Positions 10,640-20,718 of a stretch of 64,000 nt of DNA are shown piece after piece. The stretch spans positions 62,001 to 126,000 of the forward strand of contig JAOWBW010000163.1 in the NCBI GenBank assembly GCA_026119855.1. The letters run 5' to 3'. The stretch's first letter is position 1; each line of letters starts with the position of its first letter. The notes beneath the pieces were generated by a model, which worked only from the letters and a program-made list of their open reading frames with translations, made no database searches and was not told the DNA's origin. Source of the stretch: Campanula takesimana. Lineage: Eukaryota; Streptophyta; Magnoliopsida; Asterales; Campanulaceae. The position numbers and the translations under genes were made by a program.

Positions 10640-13170
10640 GTTATTTTTGGGTACGGGAAGCCTCTTAAAAATTCCATTCTTCATTGAATATTTGCTTAGG
10701 ATTCGTATGGTTGTAGAGACTTCGGTGCCTCTATGACATACGCATCCTAGATCGATCGCGATTGGCCGAAGCCTCGGCGTTTCTGTTTGCGAGAGATCCA
10801 GCATCTATTATTTTAGCATTTCCTAATATTTGCTTAGGATTCGTATGGTTGTAGAGACTTCGGCGCCTCTATAACATACGCATCCTAGATCGATCACGAT
10901 TGGCATAAGTCTCGGCGTTTCTGTTTGCGAGAGATCCAGCATCTATTATTTTAGCATTTCCTAATATTTGCTTAGGATTCGTATGGTTGTAGAGACTTCG
11001 GCACATCTATGACATACGCATCCTAGATCGATAGTGATTGGCAGAAGCCTCGGCGTTTCTGTTTGGGAGAGATCCAGCATCTATTATTTTAGCATTTCCT
11101 AATATTTGCTTAGGATTCGTATGGTTGCAGAGACTTCGGCGCCTCTATGACATACACATCCTAGATCGATCGAGATTGGCAGAAGCCTCGGCGTTTCTGT
11201 TTGCGAGAGATCCAGCATCTATTATTTTAGCATTTCCTAATATTTGCTTAGGATTCGTATGGTTGCAGAGACTTCGGCGCCTCTATGACATACGCATCCT
11301 AGATCGATCGAGATTGGCAGAAGCCTCGGCGTTTCTGTTTGCGAGAGATCCAGCATCTATTATTTTAGCATTTCCTAATATTTTCTTAGGATTCGTATGG
11401 TTGTAGAGACTTCGGCGCCTCTATGACATAAGCATCCTAGATCGATCAAGATTGGCAAAAGCCTCGGCGTTTCTGTTTGCGAGAGATCCAGCGTCTATTA
11501 TTTTAGCATTTCCTAATATTTGCTTAGGATTCGTATGGTTGTAGAGACTTCGGCGCCTCTATGACATACGCATCCTAGATCGATCGAGATTGGCAGAAGC
11601 CTAGTCGTGTCTGTTTGCGAGAGATCCAGGATCTATTATTTTAGCATTTCCTAATATTTGCTTAGGATTCGTATGGTTGTAGAGACTTCGGCGCCTTTAT
11701 GACATACGCATCCTAGATCGATCGAGATTGGCAGAAGCCTCGGCATTTCTGTTTGCGAGAGATCCAACATCTATTATTTTAGCGCGGTCGGCAGAAACCC
11801 GGGCGTTTCTGCTTGTGTTTAAAATTTCCTAATATTTGCTTAGGATTCGTATGGTTGCAGAGACTTTGGCGCCTCTATGACATACGCATCCTAGATCGAT
11901 CGAGATTGGCAGAAGCCTCGGCGTTTCTGTTTGCGAGAGATCCAGCATCTATTATTTTAGCATTTCCTAATATTTTCTTAGGATTCGTATGGTTGCAGAG
12001 ACTTCGGCGCCTCTATGACATACGCATCCTAGATCGATCGAGATTGGCAGAAGCCTCGGCGTTTCTGTTTGCGAGAGATCCAGCATCTATTATTTTAGCA
12101 TTTCCTAATATTTGCTTAGGATTCGTATGGTTGTAGAGACTTCGGCGCCTCTATGACATACGCATCCTAGATCGATCGAGATTGGCAGAAGCCTCGGCGT
12201 TTCTGTTTGCGAGAGATCCAGCATCTATTATTTTAGCATTTCCTAATATTTGCTTAGGATTTGTATGGTTGTAGAGACTTCGGCGCCTCTATGACATACG
12301 CATCCTAGATCGATCGAGATTGGCAGAAGCCTCGGCGTGTCTGTTTGCGAGAGATCCAGCATCTATTATTTTAGCATTTCCTAATATTTTCTTAGGATTC
12401 GTATGGTTGTAGAGACTTCGGCGCCTCTATGACATACGCATCCTAGATCGATCGAGATTGGCAGAAGCCTCGGCGTTTCTGTTTGCGAGAGATCCAGCAT
12501 CTATTTTTTTAGCGCGGTCGGCAGAAACCCGGGCGTTTCTGCTTGCGTTTAAAATTTCCTAGTATTTGCTTAGGATTTGTATGGTTGCAGAGACTTCGGC
12601 GCCTCTATGACATACGCATCCTAGATCGATCGAGATTGGCAGAAGCCTCGGCGTTTCTGTTTGCGAGAGATCCAGCATCTATTATTTTAGCATTTCCTAC
12701 TATTTTCTTAGGATTCGTATGGTTGTAGAGACTTCGGCGCCTTTATGACATACGCATCCTAGATCGATCGAGATTGGCAGAAGCCTCGGCGTTTCTGTTT
12801 GCGAGAGATCCAGCATCTATTATTTTAGCATTTCCTAATATTTGCTTAGGATTCGTATGGTTGTAGAGACTTCGGCGCCTCTATGACATACGCATCCTAG
12901 ATCGATCGAGATTGGCAGAAGCCTCGGCGTTTCTATTTGCGAGAGATCCAGAATCTATTATTTTAGCATTTCCTAATATTTGCTTAGGATTCGTATGGTT
13001 GTAGAGACTTCGGCGCCTCTATGACATACGCATCATAGATCGATCGCGATTGGCAGAAGCCTCGGCGTTTCCGTTTGCGAGAGATCCAGCATCTATTATT
13101 TTAGCGCCATTGGCAGGAACCCGGGCGGTCCTAATTGCGTTTACCCCAGCGATTATTATTCCATCCTGGG
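10640..13170 (+). repeat. 138-bp satellite-like array with a 730-bp higher-order pattern
   Basis: GCTTAGGATTCGTATGG recurs every 138 bp from 10694 to 11660. An extra 40-bp segment (GCGCGGTCGGCAGAAACCCGGG) precedes the copy at 11838; 138-bp steps resume to 12390, and the same 178-bp step precedes the copy at 12568. A block of four 138-bp units plus one 178-bp unit (730 bp) is therefore duplicated. About 17 units in all, ending in a variant unit near 13110. The 46-residue protein repeats in plus-strand frames exist only because 138 is divisible by three. It sits where Tat/Ogre elements carry satellite-seeding arrays. Confidence 0.92.
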
Positions 13171-13333
13171 ATTATTTAGACGACGTAGTCTTTATTGTCC
13201 CATTTTCCCTCTTACCTCATTTCCCCAAATGATTTCATTGCTTACGAATGTTCGTTCTTCATACAGGATAGTGTCCGTAGGTTTGTTATCCCTAGCAGAA
13301 GTCCGATGTCTTGTTTATTTCCCCAACATCTCC

Positions 13334-13391
13334 GAACTACGACCGGCTTGATTCCTCCGAGGATACGTAGGAAACCTGAAAAGGTTCAGCC
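13334..13391 (+). other. Putative structured RNA motif, copy 4
   Basis: CTACG and CGTAG arms surround CGGCTTGATTCCTCCGAGGATA. Then a 5-bp hairpin AACCT-GAAA-AGGTT with a GNRA-type loop, followed by TCAGCC. The third hairpin matches in position the AACC/GGTT hairpin of copy 3. Confidence 0.5.
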
Positions 13392-13533
13392 ACCCGACCG
13401 ACATGGTCATCTCTCATCCCCAGCAATTACATTTTCCCCGGCACATGTCTCCCCAGCAAGTCACATTTTCTCCCCAAGCGGAAGGCATTGATCCCATTAG
13501 AGGACAATCATTCTCAAGTTCCCCATCAGATTT

Positions 13534-13591
13534 GAACTATGTTTGGCTTGATTCCCCCGCGGATACGTAGGTCGCCTGCCAAGGTTCAGCC
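13534..13591 (+). other. Putative structured RNA motif, copy 5
   Basis: CTATG and CGTAG arms pair with one wobble. The centre is GGCTTGATTCCCCCGCGGATA, followed by CCT-GCCA-AGG and TTCAGCC. It is about 200 bp downstream of copy 4 and closest to it in sequence. Confidence 0.5.
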
Positions 13592-13682
13592 GTTCCCTTA
13601 CCTTTCCTCTGTTTTGAAACTCATGTTTCAGAACGGTTCCTATTTTTATCATCGACCCTCCATTGCCTTGCAAGAAGCGTCG

Positions 13683-13694
13683 CCAAGGGGCTAC
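13683..13694 (+). other. Element A polypurine tract
   Basis: CCAAGGGGCTAC lies immediately before the TGTTAG start of the 3' LTR, the place expected for plus-strand priming. Confidence 0.55.
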
Positions 13695-13897
13695 TGTTAG
13701 TACCCGATCTGAAAATGAGTTTATTAGGGATTTGCCAAATACACAAGGACTTTAGGGGAATTACAAACCTTGCAAAGACTTGTCCCGGATTCCCAAAATA
13801 TACCTCATTGTTCTAGAACATCTTAAAGATGGCCAAAATAGGGTTTCCATAAAACATGCAAAACCCTAGCTTAATAATTAAGTCAGCCAGCAACGAT

Positions 13898-13980
13898 GGC
13901 CACGCGGCCACATTCGCCCAAGCTCCAACCTTGGCCACGCGGCCAACATCGCCGCCGCCCTCCATCTTGGCCACGCGGCC
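13898..13980 (+). promoter_or_regulatory. Triplet of GGCCACGCGGCC words in element A U3
   Basis: Identical 12-mers at 13898-13909, 13933-13944 and 13969-13980 (steps 35 and 36), with unlike spacers. They lie 49-131 bp upstream of the LTR TATA box, a usual place for transcription-factor sites. Confidence 0.6.
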
Positions 13981-14028
13981 ACATCCGCTCCGGATGATCC
14001 TGACCATCAGATCTTCCCCTCAGTTTAC

Positions 14029-14036
14029 TATATAAA
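14029..14036 (+). promoter_or_regulatory. TATA box of element A 3' LTR
   Basis: TATATAAA, the counterpart of 17-24. Confidence 0.6.
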
Positions 14037-14614
14037 CCTATCTCAGCTCATTGGTTTAGGGGGACCCGAATTTGAGAGTTCTTAAACACTATTTTGCTCT
14101 CTAAATTAGCATTCAAACCTCCAAGAAGATCAAGGTTTATTTCTTGCCAACATAGGTAAGTTTTCTAACTTATTTCTTCACGTTCTTGCATTATTTCTAA
14201 TGTAGATCTTTAATATTCATGTTCTTGCATGTTTATTCATAGTTTCTTCATATGCTTCGCATGTTCATTCGTATGTTCATATATGTTCTTCATATGTTCA
14301 TCGTGTTCATAGATTAAAACCTTATTTACGCTATATTTAGGGTTGCGATCTTCATGTTTGCATGTTATTTCATAGCCGATAATGATTTAGGGTTCATCAA
14401 CCCAAGGATGATCTAGGAACTATTTCTAAACCCTAAACTTTAGGTAACTACTCCCATGATCAATAATCCTCCCATGATGAATGTGATGAATGTTCATTGA
14501 GATCTCATTGATGGCATAGTCATTATTTTAGGATGTGATCATCCTGCATGTTTCTTTCTCCTCCCTCTTCATTATGCATGATCCCTATTCTCTCTCCACA
14601 TTCTAATTATGTGC

Positions 14615-14676
14615 GAACTACGCTGACCTGAGCTTCTCACATTGAGAGGAACGTAGGCAATCTTCGGATCCGGTCT
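14615..14676 (+). other. Putative structured RNA motif, copy 6 (3' LTR)
   Basis: The 3' LTR copy of 601-663, with the same three helices. Confidence 0.55.
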
Positions 14677-14904
14677 AAATCACTAACACACTACTAACAC
14701 ATTCATCATGATAGAAAGACCCATCAATTCGGGCAATAGGAGTGATAACGTCCAATATTCTTCTCTTGTTGTAATTTGACCCCGAACCCATTAAACATAC
14801 TTTTTCTCAATGTTTTGGCTATAATTAAAACGGCGTGGCGACTCTCATAATTTTAATGTTGCTATGAATATCCCAAATTCAAACACGTGTATTCACAATT
14901 CGAA

Positions 14905-15750
14905 ATATGAGGTCATGACAATTAGAATTCAAATAACATTAAGCATGACTACGGGTGATAAAGTTTCATCATAATCGACATTATGAATTATCTTTACTCA
15001 ATTAGTCGTGCTTTATCAATATGCACCTTGCGATCCATGTCCGTTTTCTCCAAGAAAACTCATTTTCTATCCTTTGGTTTTTAAGCCTTAGGGCAGAACA
15101 ATCAAGTTCGAAACTTGATTATGATACATGGATTGCACTTTTAGATTTTATGAATCCAAGTCATTGATCTAAATTCAGAGCGGACTTTGCGTCTTGATAG
15201 GTAATAGGTCAATCATTCGCAATGCTATCTTCCTAATTACTTTCTATTATGAGAAATCAATATTTCTTGTTATAGATAATAGCCTATCAGTTATGCAAAT
15301 ATCTTGTGTATACTTGAATGAATTTCCACAACTCCTTGTGAAACTCTGTTCAACCTCCATCTTAGGTTCTATGTCGTTTACTAGGTCTCGAACTCTTCGA
15401 GATACATTTTACTCCCACTAGTTCTTTAGAGATAAACGATTTATCTAGAAAGTGCTATTTAGAGTAACAAATGATTTGTACTCTTTCAGGGATGTAAAAT
15501 TAATATCCTTAAGATATCCCATGAAAATACATTGATTAGATTTAGGTGTGATTTTGTTCAAGACAACACTTTTCACAAAAGTATCACATCTCAAATCTTT
15601 ATGAAAGACAAACCAAGTTTCCTTTCATTCCATATCTAATATGGTATCAGTCGAACCTCTTTAGATGAAACTCAAATTAGTGTAAGCGCAGCTGTTTCCA
15701 GCACATAATCCAGAAGGTTACTTAAAGATCAATATTACTTATTATAAGGT
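14905..15750 (-). pseudogene. pol: Copia integrase C-terminus and reverse transcriptase remnant
   Basis: Translating the minus strand by eye gives fragments of the copia polyprotein. From right to left: an ALETAALTL segment of the integrase region; KITPKSNQCIFMGYLKD (family FVGYP motif) near 15530-15570; then RKTDMDRKVHIDKARLIE near 15000-15070 and VDYDETLSPVV near 14950-14975, the start of the reverse transcriptase domain. Many stops separate them. The polymerase would have copied element RNA to DNA in cytoplasmic particles. The YVDD active site is not in view because element A interrupts the gene. Assignment to copia is firm; the sub-lineage is not resolved. Confidence 0.7.
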
Positions 15751-15796
15751 GAAAGACAGCAGTTTGCAGACAATCTGCAGATTTCTTTAAACAAGA

Positions 15797-15843
15797 GCCG
15801 TACGGCTTATTACTAGGCGTACGCCTAAACAGTGGCCATACGG
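15797..15843. promoter_or_regulatory. GCCGTACGGC triplet, cluster 1
   Basis: GCCGTACGGC (15797), GGCGTACGCC (15816) and GGCCATACGG (15834): three palindromic or near-palindromic 10-mers with steps 19 and 18. They lie in a ~240-bp stretch that appears to interrupt the integrase remnant of element B. Confidence 0.6.
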
Positions 15844-15999
15844 TTGTTGTTTTCAGATTCTGTATTTTTTATTCTTGCAGACTTTCTGCAGAATTCTCAT
15901 CAAGTCCATGGTTCAAATATCCATTGCTTTGATCAGATCAGAGTCCACTAATACTTTTGCCATGAGATACCGAAATCTTTTCCAAGCATTGTTACTTTC

Positions 16000-16800
16000 G
16001 TGAACTACATACATCAATATGTGTAAGTCCAAAAGAGTATTTTTTTTTCTTTTACTACTAATTAGTAAGAGGTGTCTTAATCAATATCCAAGATTCACAT
16101 ATATCGCATGATTCAAAATCATGTGAATTTAAAAGTCTGTCCCAAAAAGTTTTATATATGTGTTTCTTTCTATTGATATACACATCAATGCTTTAAGAAT
16201 GTAACTCTTACATCATTAAATTTGGATATCCATTATTTACGTTATACTCATTATTTTGTTCTTCCAAGATAAGTATATAAATCCCATTTATATGATTAGC
16301 AGTACAATAAAGCAAATCATATTTAATGGAACACTTTCTTATTCAAAATAAGAAATATCCATAATCTTCTAATGAAAAAACCAAAATAATATTTCTACTT
16401 AAAGTAGGAGCATCACAACATTGTTCAAAACAATTATGAACCCACTAGGTAAAGACACTTTGCAAGTTCCTATGATCAACGTTGCAACCATTGCATCATT
16501 AAAACATATAGTTTAATCTTTACCTTTTTCAAGTAGAATTTTAACATAAACACTTGATCGAAGTGGTAGTCCTACTACCCTTCCTTTTGATCTTTAATTC
16601 AAATTGTAATTTCTCCAACGATCAATCTTATTGCCAAGGTAGAAGTTACATCCTTTGGATTTTAGGTTTAGCCACAAATATTTCCTTTTAGGCTTGACAA
16701 CTATTGTCTTGCCTTTATCTAAAATCCTTGTCCTTATTAACCTTTAGAAGGTTTCCATTTGATATTAAGACTTAACAATTTAAACATCAAATGTCGCTTA
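16000..16800 (-). pseudogene. Copia protease / Gag-pre-integrase remnant
   Basis: A minus-strand fragment resembling VATLIIGTCKVSLPSGFIIVLNN near 16430-16510 matches the segment of copia polyproteins downstream of the protease active site (family VGTYSLTLPSG region). Surrounding frames are heavily broken and no intact motif remains. Order on the strand agrees with integrase and reverse transcriptase further left. Confidence 0.45.
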
Positions 16801-18490
16801 TGAATTAATATCAAATCCGTTGTTAGTTCCAAACTAACTTGATTATCAAACCAACTAAGGTAATTAATATGTCACTCCATGTTCAGAACATGAGAACTTA
16901 TTAATATATCTTTCATTCATCACCTGAATGTTAGGCTCTAATCAATCTCAAATTTTTTCTTGCCTTTCTTGCTTGTAGGAACGCTTCCTACGTAATTTCT
17001 TATCACATAAGCATCCATATGTTTCAGATACTTCTAAAGTTGTAAACATATGTTAGTAAGTCGTAAGACAATTGACATTTATAGAATCATCCACATATTT
17101 CTAATCAATGTCTTTGTCCATCCTTAGGGCATTAGGTTTCTTAAGAATAGGATGAATTGAGAATTCATAACTTCCGTTCTTGATTTAGAACAATTCTTAA
17201 GCTCATGACTAGGTCAAGAAAGTTAATCTCATTCTCTTTAAGTGGGGTCAATTGCAGTAATTATACATGATTATAGTTTAAGACATTCTACAAAATATGC
17301 AAATAAATATACATATATATTTCATACCATTATCATTTAGAGATATTTAATGTATTTCACAAATACTCCCACTAAATTATACACCTTTAAATACAACAAT
17401 TGTATAATATAATTTAACTGGGCTAAGATCCGTATTTCACTCAACTTTGAGTCGGCTAGGGCACGACTGCTCAAAATCAAGTTATTTAAGTAGATAACTC
17501 TTTATCAATCACATCATATGTGACTCTTAGACCCTTTATGAGATTTTAGACATCTTATGTCAGACATGTTTTAATCTTATCTGTGTCTTAGGCCCAAAAC
17601 TGTTTTGATAGCCTAATTAAGTCAAACCATTTTAAACGTATAGGAAACTCTGATTCACTCATCTTGCTCATAGATGAATAGAATTAATCCGCCTACGCTA
17701 GGGCGTAACCCACATAAAACTACCCACGTACTCACAAGTGTTTTAATCATGGATTGGCACAAGACTTAAGTTTTAAAGAAGGTTCTTTTACATAGAGACA
17801 TGCATCATATATTTAATTATGTCAAACATAATATAATATAGTCTTTGCATAATTAATGTTAACTAATCAAATTAATTAACAGAAGCAAAATCTCGTGATT
17901 TAATTATGAAGCCACTTTTAGGGGAAGGAATCTAAATTATCTGTAAATAATTTACAGATTGGATATTTAATTCGTATTCCCAGAAACAGGGCGTAACCCC
18001 GCCATTGGTCCATGCAATGAATTAATACAAATTTAGTCTCTTTCTCTTACAAACAATATGCACTTTGTTCATAGTGTTAAATTCTGAAACTTTGTTTCCG
18101 CAGAGCATCTATTTATTAAGAGCACAGAACGTATGGTCGAAACTAAGCCAAAAGGCATCCACAATCCCGTACTAAGATCAAGAAACCAAGTAACTTCTCT
18201 ATACGATCGAAACTAAGCCAAAAGGAATCCACATTCTCGTATAGATTGTTCACTTGTTTCAAGACATTTTCATTGTCTCTTAATCTCATAGATTACAGCA
18301 ATCCTAAACACTTTGGAATTCTGATTTCTGCAACTTTTTGGATTTTCGATTGAAAACTGTTTCAGGAAACACGGTTTCGAAAACCAGCCGTCTGAAACCA
18401 GATTCAATTTCTGATTTGAATTCTGTAAACGATTTACAAAACAATAAGAAAATCAGAAAACAAAACAAAACAGATAAGAAAACAAGGCCA
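16801..18490 (-). other. Decayed 5' internal region of element B
   Basis: AT-rich DNA where Gag and the leader would be expected on the minus strand. I could not find a clear Gag domain or zinc knuckle. No other gene seen. Confidence 0.4.
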
Positions 18491-18538
18491 GCCATACGGC
18501 TGATTGGAAGCCATGCGGCCTCCAAGCCGCCGTACGGT
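18491..18538. promoter_or_regulatory. GCCGTACGGC triplet, cluster 2
   Basis: GCCATACGGC (18491), GCCATGCGGC (18510) and GCCGTACGGT (18529), steps 19 and 19, in the leader of element B about 400 bp inside the primer site. Confidence 0.6.
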
Positions 18539-18932
18539 GCGCATACTCAGATTCCCAGATTTCCAGAATTTCTTAAATTCTATCAATTCCATTATCGTGT
18601 TCATACATAATCAGAATCTAGAAAACACGAAAATACAGATTACGAATTTTAATCCATCTAATTCATATAATCAATAACCAATTTATTCCTCATACAAATT
18701 AGATCAAGATCATCAATAAATATTATCCAATTATAACATGATAATCTAAGCATGCGATTATACATATGAATCTAAATAATATTACAATCACATAACCCCA
18801 TACTCATGCTCATAAATTTCATATCGCATATAAAATTCAAATCACGTATCCATCTTTATAATCATGCAAAATTCATCTAATCGAATTAAATAATTTAAAC
18901 ATGAAGTATTAAAATAATCAACGATGAACGGC

Positions 18933-18944
18933 GCTCTGATACCA
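18933..18944 (-). other. Element B primer-binding site (initiator Met-tRNA)
   Basis: On the minus strand this reads TGGTATCAGAGC, the standard plant copia primer site, one base from the LTR end. Confidence 0.85.
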
Positions 18945-19351
18945 CTGTTGGGTTTTGATGCATCATGCGCAGCGGAATAAAACATAAGATCAAACACCCA
19001 TGAGCCCGGATCCGTGCATGTTGATTAAATTAAATACAAGCTGAAAGAAAACATACCCTTGAAGATCGAATCCATGAACACGGACTTTGACGTGCTAACA
19101 CAAACACCCTCTATCGGTATCCACACGTCGAACGGATATCAAGAACACCTTCTTGATCTGGATTGCTAGACCCAAGTCTTGATGAAGAAACGATTTCTTC
19201 GTAGGAATTATTTTGCTTCACAAATTATTGTATTTTGTTGATCATGGATCACAAAATAAATAATCCTACCTCTCTATAATTTATTGTTTCTAAAACAATA
19301 GTTATTGATTTCCAAAATCAACATTAAAGGCTGTCAAACCCGGCTGTATAT

Positions 19352-19359
19352 CTTATATA
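19352..19359 (-). promoter_or_regulatory. TATA box of element B LTR
   Basis: Minus strand TATATAAG. The GCCGTACGGC triplet of the LTR lies 83-137 bp upstream of it. Confidence 0.5.
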
Positions 19360-19441
19360 AGGGTCTGACCTAATTCCGTTTAGGATCGGGATTCCTTTTC
19401 GCAAAAGAAAACCAAACAATCTGACCAGATACGGGACCACG

Positions 19442-19489
19442 GCCGTACGGCCAAGATATAGCCGTACACCATGAATTCAGCCGTACGGT
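19442..19489. promoter_or_regulatory. GCCGTACGGC triplet, cluster 3 (LTR)
   Basis: GCCGTACGGC (19442), GCCGTACACC (19461) and GCCGTACGGT (19480), steps 19 and 19, within U3 upstream of the TATA box. Confidence 0.65.
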
Positions 19490-20316
19490 GGCCAGTTGTT
19501 TTTCCCATAATTTTCAGCCTTTTCCAGTCCGTTCTATTGTGTGTGACCCAACAGGATTATACTATGTTAGCAACGAGTCCGAACCAGTCAGAACCCATAA
19601 GTCATAAGCGGACTCTAGCAAGCCATTATGACTACCCAATTAGTATAACTTTGAAAGTCCAAAGTAACCTTATAGAACATATCATAATCCTTTTGTCACA
19701 CGATATCATATTGGATATAAGTCATGGTCCATGTCAACTTATCTTATCCAATGCTTTCTCGATCCTAAGTAGATTGATATGAGCAAATGATATTGATCAC
19801 ATCAATTCATTTAGGTATGGCCATACACTATTATCAATCTCACTCATCGAGTGGCCAAGCAGATATCTCGCTTGAGAGAGGGAAAAATCCCATCTTGACT
19901 TATCATTCTTCCCTACAATAATCTGATTATGCCAATCGTAGCCTTTATAACCATCCGATTAGGGGTAGCGTTTGAGTACGTCAAACATAATGTTCATCAT
20001 GTGGAAGACCATGATAATCTCAGGTCTAAGGATTCAAATGATATAACTATTATGAGATTTAATTATAACATTTGACCATGACTTAAATCGTATAACGGGT
20101 CTATCCAGTACATTGTTCTCCAACAAGTACCCACAAGTTTAATCAACATCCTATACACCATAATCATCATATGATTATCCATCAAAATCATGCTAGCTCT
20201 TCATAAGTGCTAGGGATAATGATTATTATAATAAACATGCAAAAGATATAATAACCAGGTTTGTTATCTCTATAACAATGAAGCTATGATGTAACACATA
20301 GGCCTTTCTCAAGGGC

Positions 20317-20718
20317 CTAGAGAATAATATTTAACAGCTTCACCTTAACCTCTTTACCTTTCCCATTGTATTCTTCAACCTCTATTGTTGCACCAAACAG
20401 CTGCAACAAGGTCACCTTCCTCTCCTCTTCAGGCTCCTCCATCTTAGCCTTACCTCTCTCATTGGACATCTCTGCTAATCTGGCCTGCTCACTTTCAATC
20501 ATATACTCATTCTCTTCTTGCCATTCTCTCTTTCTTTTCTCTCTCTCTTTGATCTCTTCTGACTTTAGAGGATGACCATTTGGAAATTGATCAACCTCTT
20601 CTACAAGTCTATGATCTGTCTGGACAGAATAAGAAATGAACTCTTTCTCAAATTTCTCCTCCTCAGTCTCTACCAATTTTGGACACTTAACCAAAAGCTT
20701 CTTAGTTGTGCTGGACAT
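20317..20718 (-). CDS. Antisense ORF (aORF) of element C, C-terminus probably lost to B
   Basis: Not a known family to me. The frame runs opposite to gag-pol-ORF3. The start is chosen at the Met that aligns with the antisense ORF of element E; the open frame extends 21 codons further. Shared features: KKL near the start, a Glu-rich segment with FE-E, a QxDHxLxEEV motif, HPLK, then a run of Arg/Glu (EREKRKREW) likely to form a charged helix or coiled coil. About 134 residues remain; the homologue in E is about 350 codons including breaks, so the tail is missing or replaced near the element B border. A TATA-like CTATAAG lies about 100 bp upstream on the minus strand. No stop interrupts this piece, unlike the neighbouring ORF3. 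Confidence 0.6.
   Translation of the reverse strand: MSSTTKKLLVKCPKLVETEEEKFEKEFISYSVQTDHRLVEEVDQFPNGHPLKSEEIKEREKRKREWQEENEYMIESEQARLAEMSNERGKAKMEEPEEERKVTLLQLFGATIEVEEYNGKGKEVKVKLLNIIL

Larger units (their letters stand above)
13171..13682 (+). other. Element A 3' untranslated region
   Basis: Unique sequence between the array and the polypurine tract, holding two structured-motif copies (13334 and 13534). No coding frame that I trust. Confidence 0.5.
1..14897 (+). mobile_element. Element A: Tat/Ogre-type Ty3/gypsy LTR retrotransposon, non-autonomous (5' edge cut by window)
   Basis: Positions 1-884 repeat as 14012-14897 with about a dozen to fifteen differences by eye, so these are the two LTRs of one fairly young insertion; roughly 317 bp of the 5' LTR lies outside the window. 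Between them are a primer-binding-like site, a short gag remnant (4120-4806), no protease, reverse transcriptase or integrase that I can find, and many tandem arrays. Gag similarity (GHDTEDC motif) and long repeat arrays near the 3' LTR fit the Tat/Ogre lineage, whose 3' untranslated regions are known to be hypervariable and to seed satellites. Expected full length is about 15.2 kb. The 3' flank is element B, so A is nested in B; the left duplication is out of view. Confidence 0.85.
13695..14897 (+). repeat. Element A 3' LTR, 1203 bp
   Basis: Begins TGTTAGTACCC after the polypurine tract and ends ATTCACA, matching the 5' LTR end at 884. U3 carries three GGCCACGCGGCC words and a TATA box. Confidence 0.9.
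14898..20296 (-). mobile_element. Element B: degenerate Ty1/copia retrotransposon, minus strand, interrupted by element A
   Basis: Its 5' LTR is 18946-20296 with a Met-tRNA primer site just inside (18933-18944). Reading leftward on the minus strand there are scraps of protease/Gag-pre-integrase, integrase and reverse transcriptase, ending at the element A border, so A inserted into the polymerase gene of B and the rest of B lies left of the window. Every gene is broken by many stops and shifts, and parts of the integrase core are missing; this is the oldest element here after C. B's right end falls in the antisense ORF of C, which suggests that B is itself inserted in C. Confidence 0.75.
18946..20296 (-). 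repeat. Element B 5' LTR, about 1351 bp
   Basis: Starts TGTTGGG next to the primer site. The far end is placed at AACA (20296) because a TGTT start is expected on the minus strand and the antisense ORF of element C begins soon after. That border is inferred, as the partner LTR is outside the window. Confidence 0.65.

Noticed and set aside
11038..12728. Plus-strand frames with 46-residue repeats
   Set aside because: They result from a 138-bp array whose unit is a multiple of three; copies elsewhere in the array have stops.
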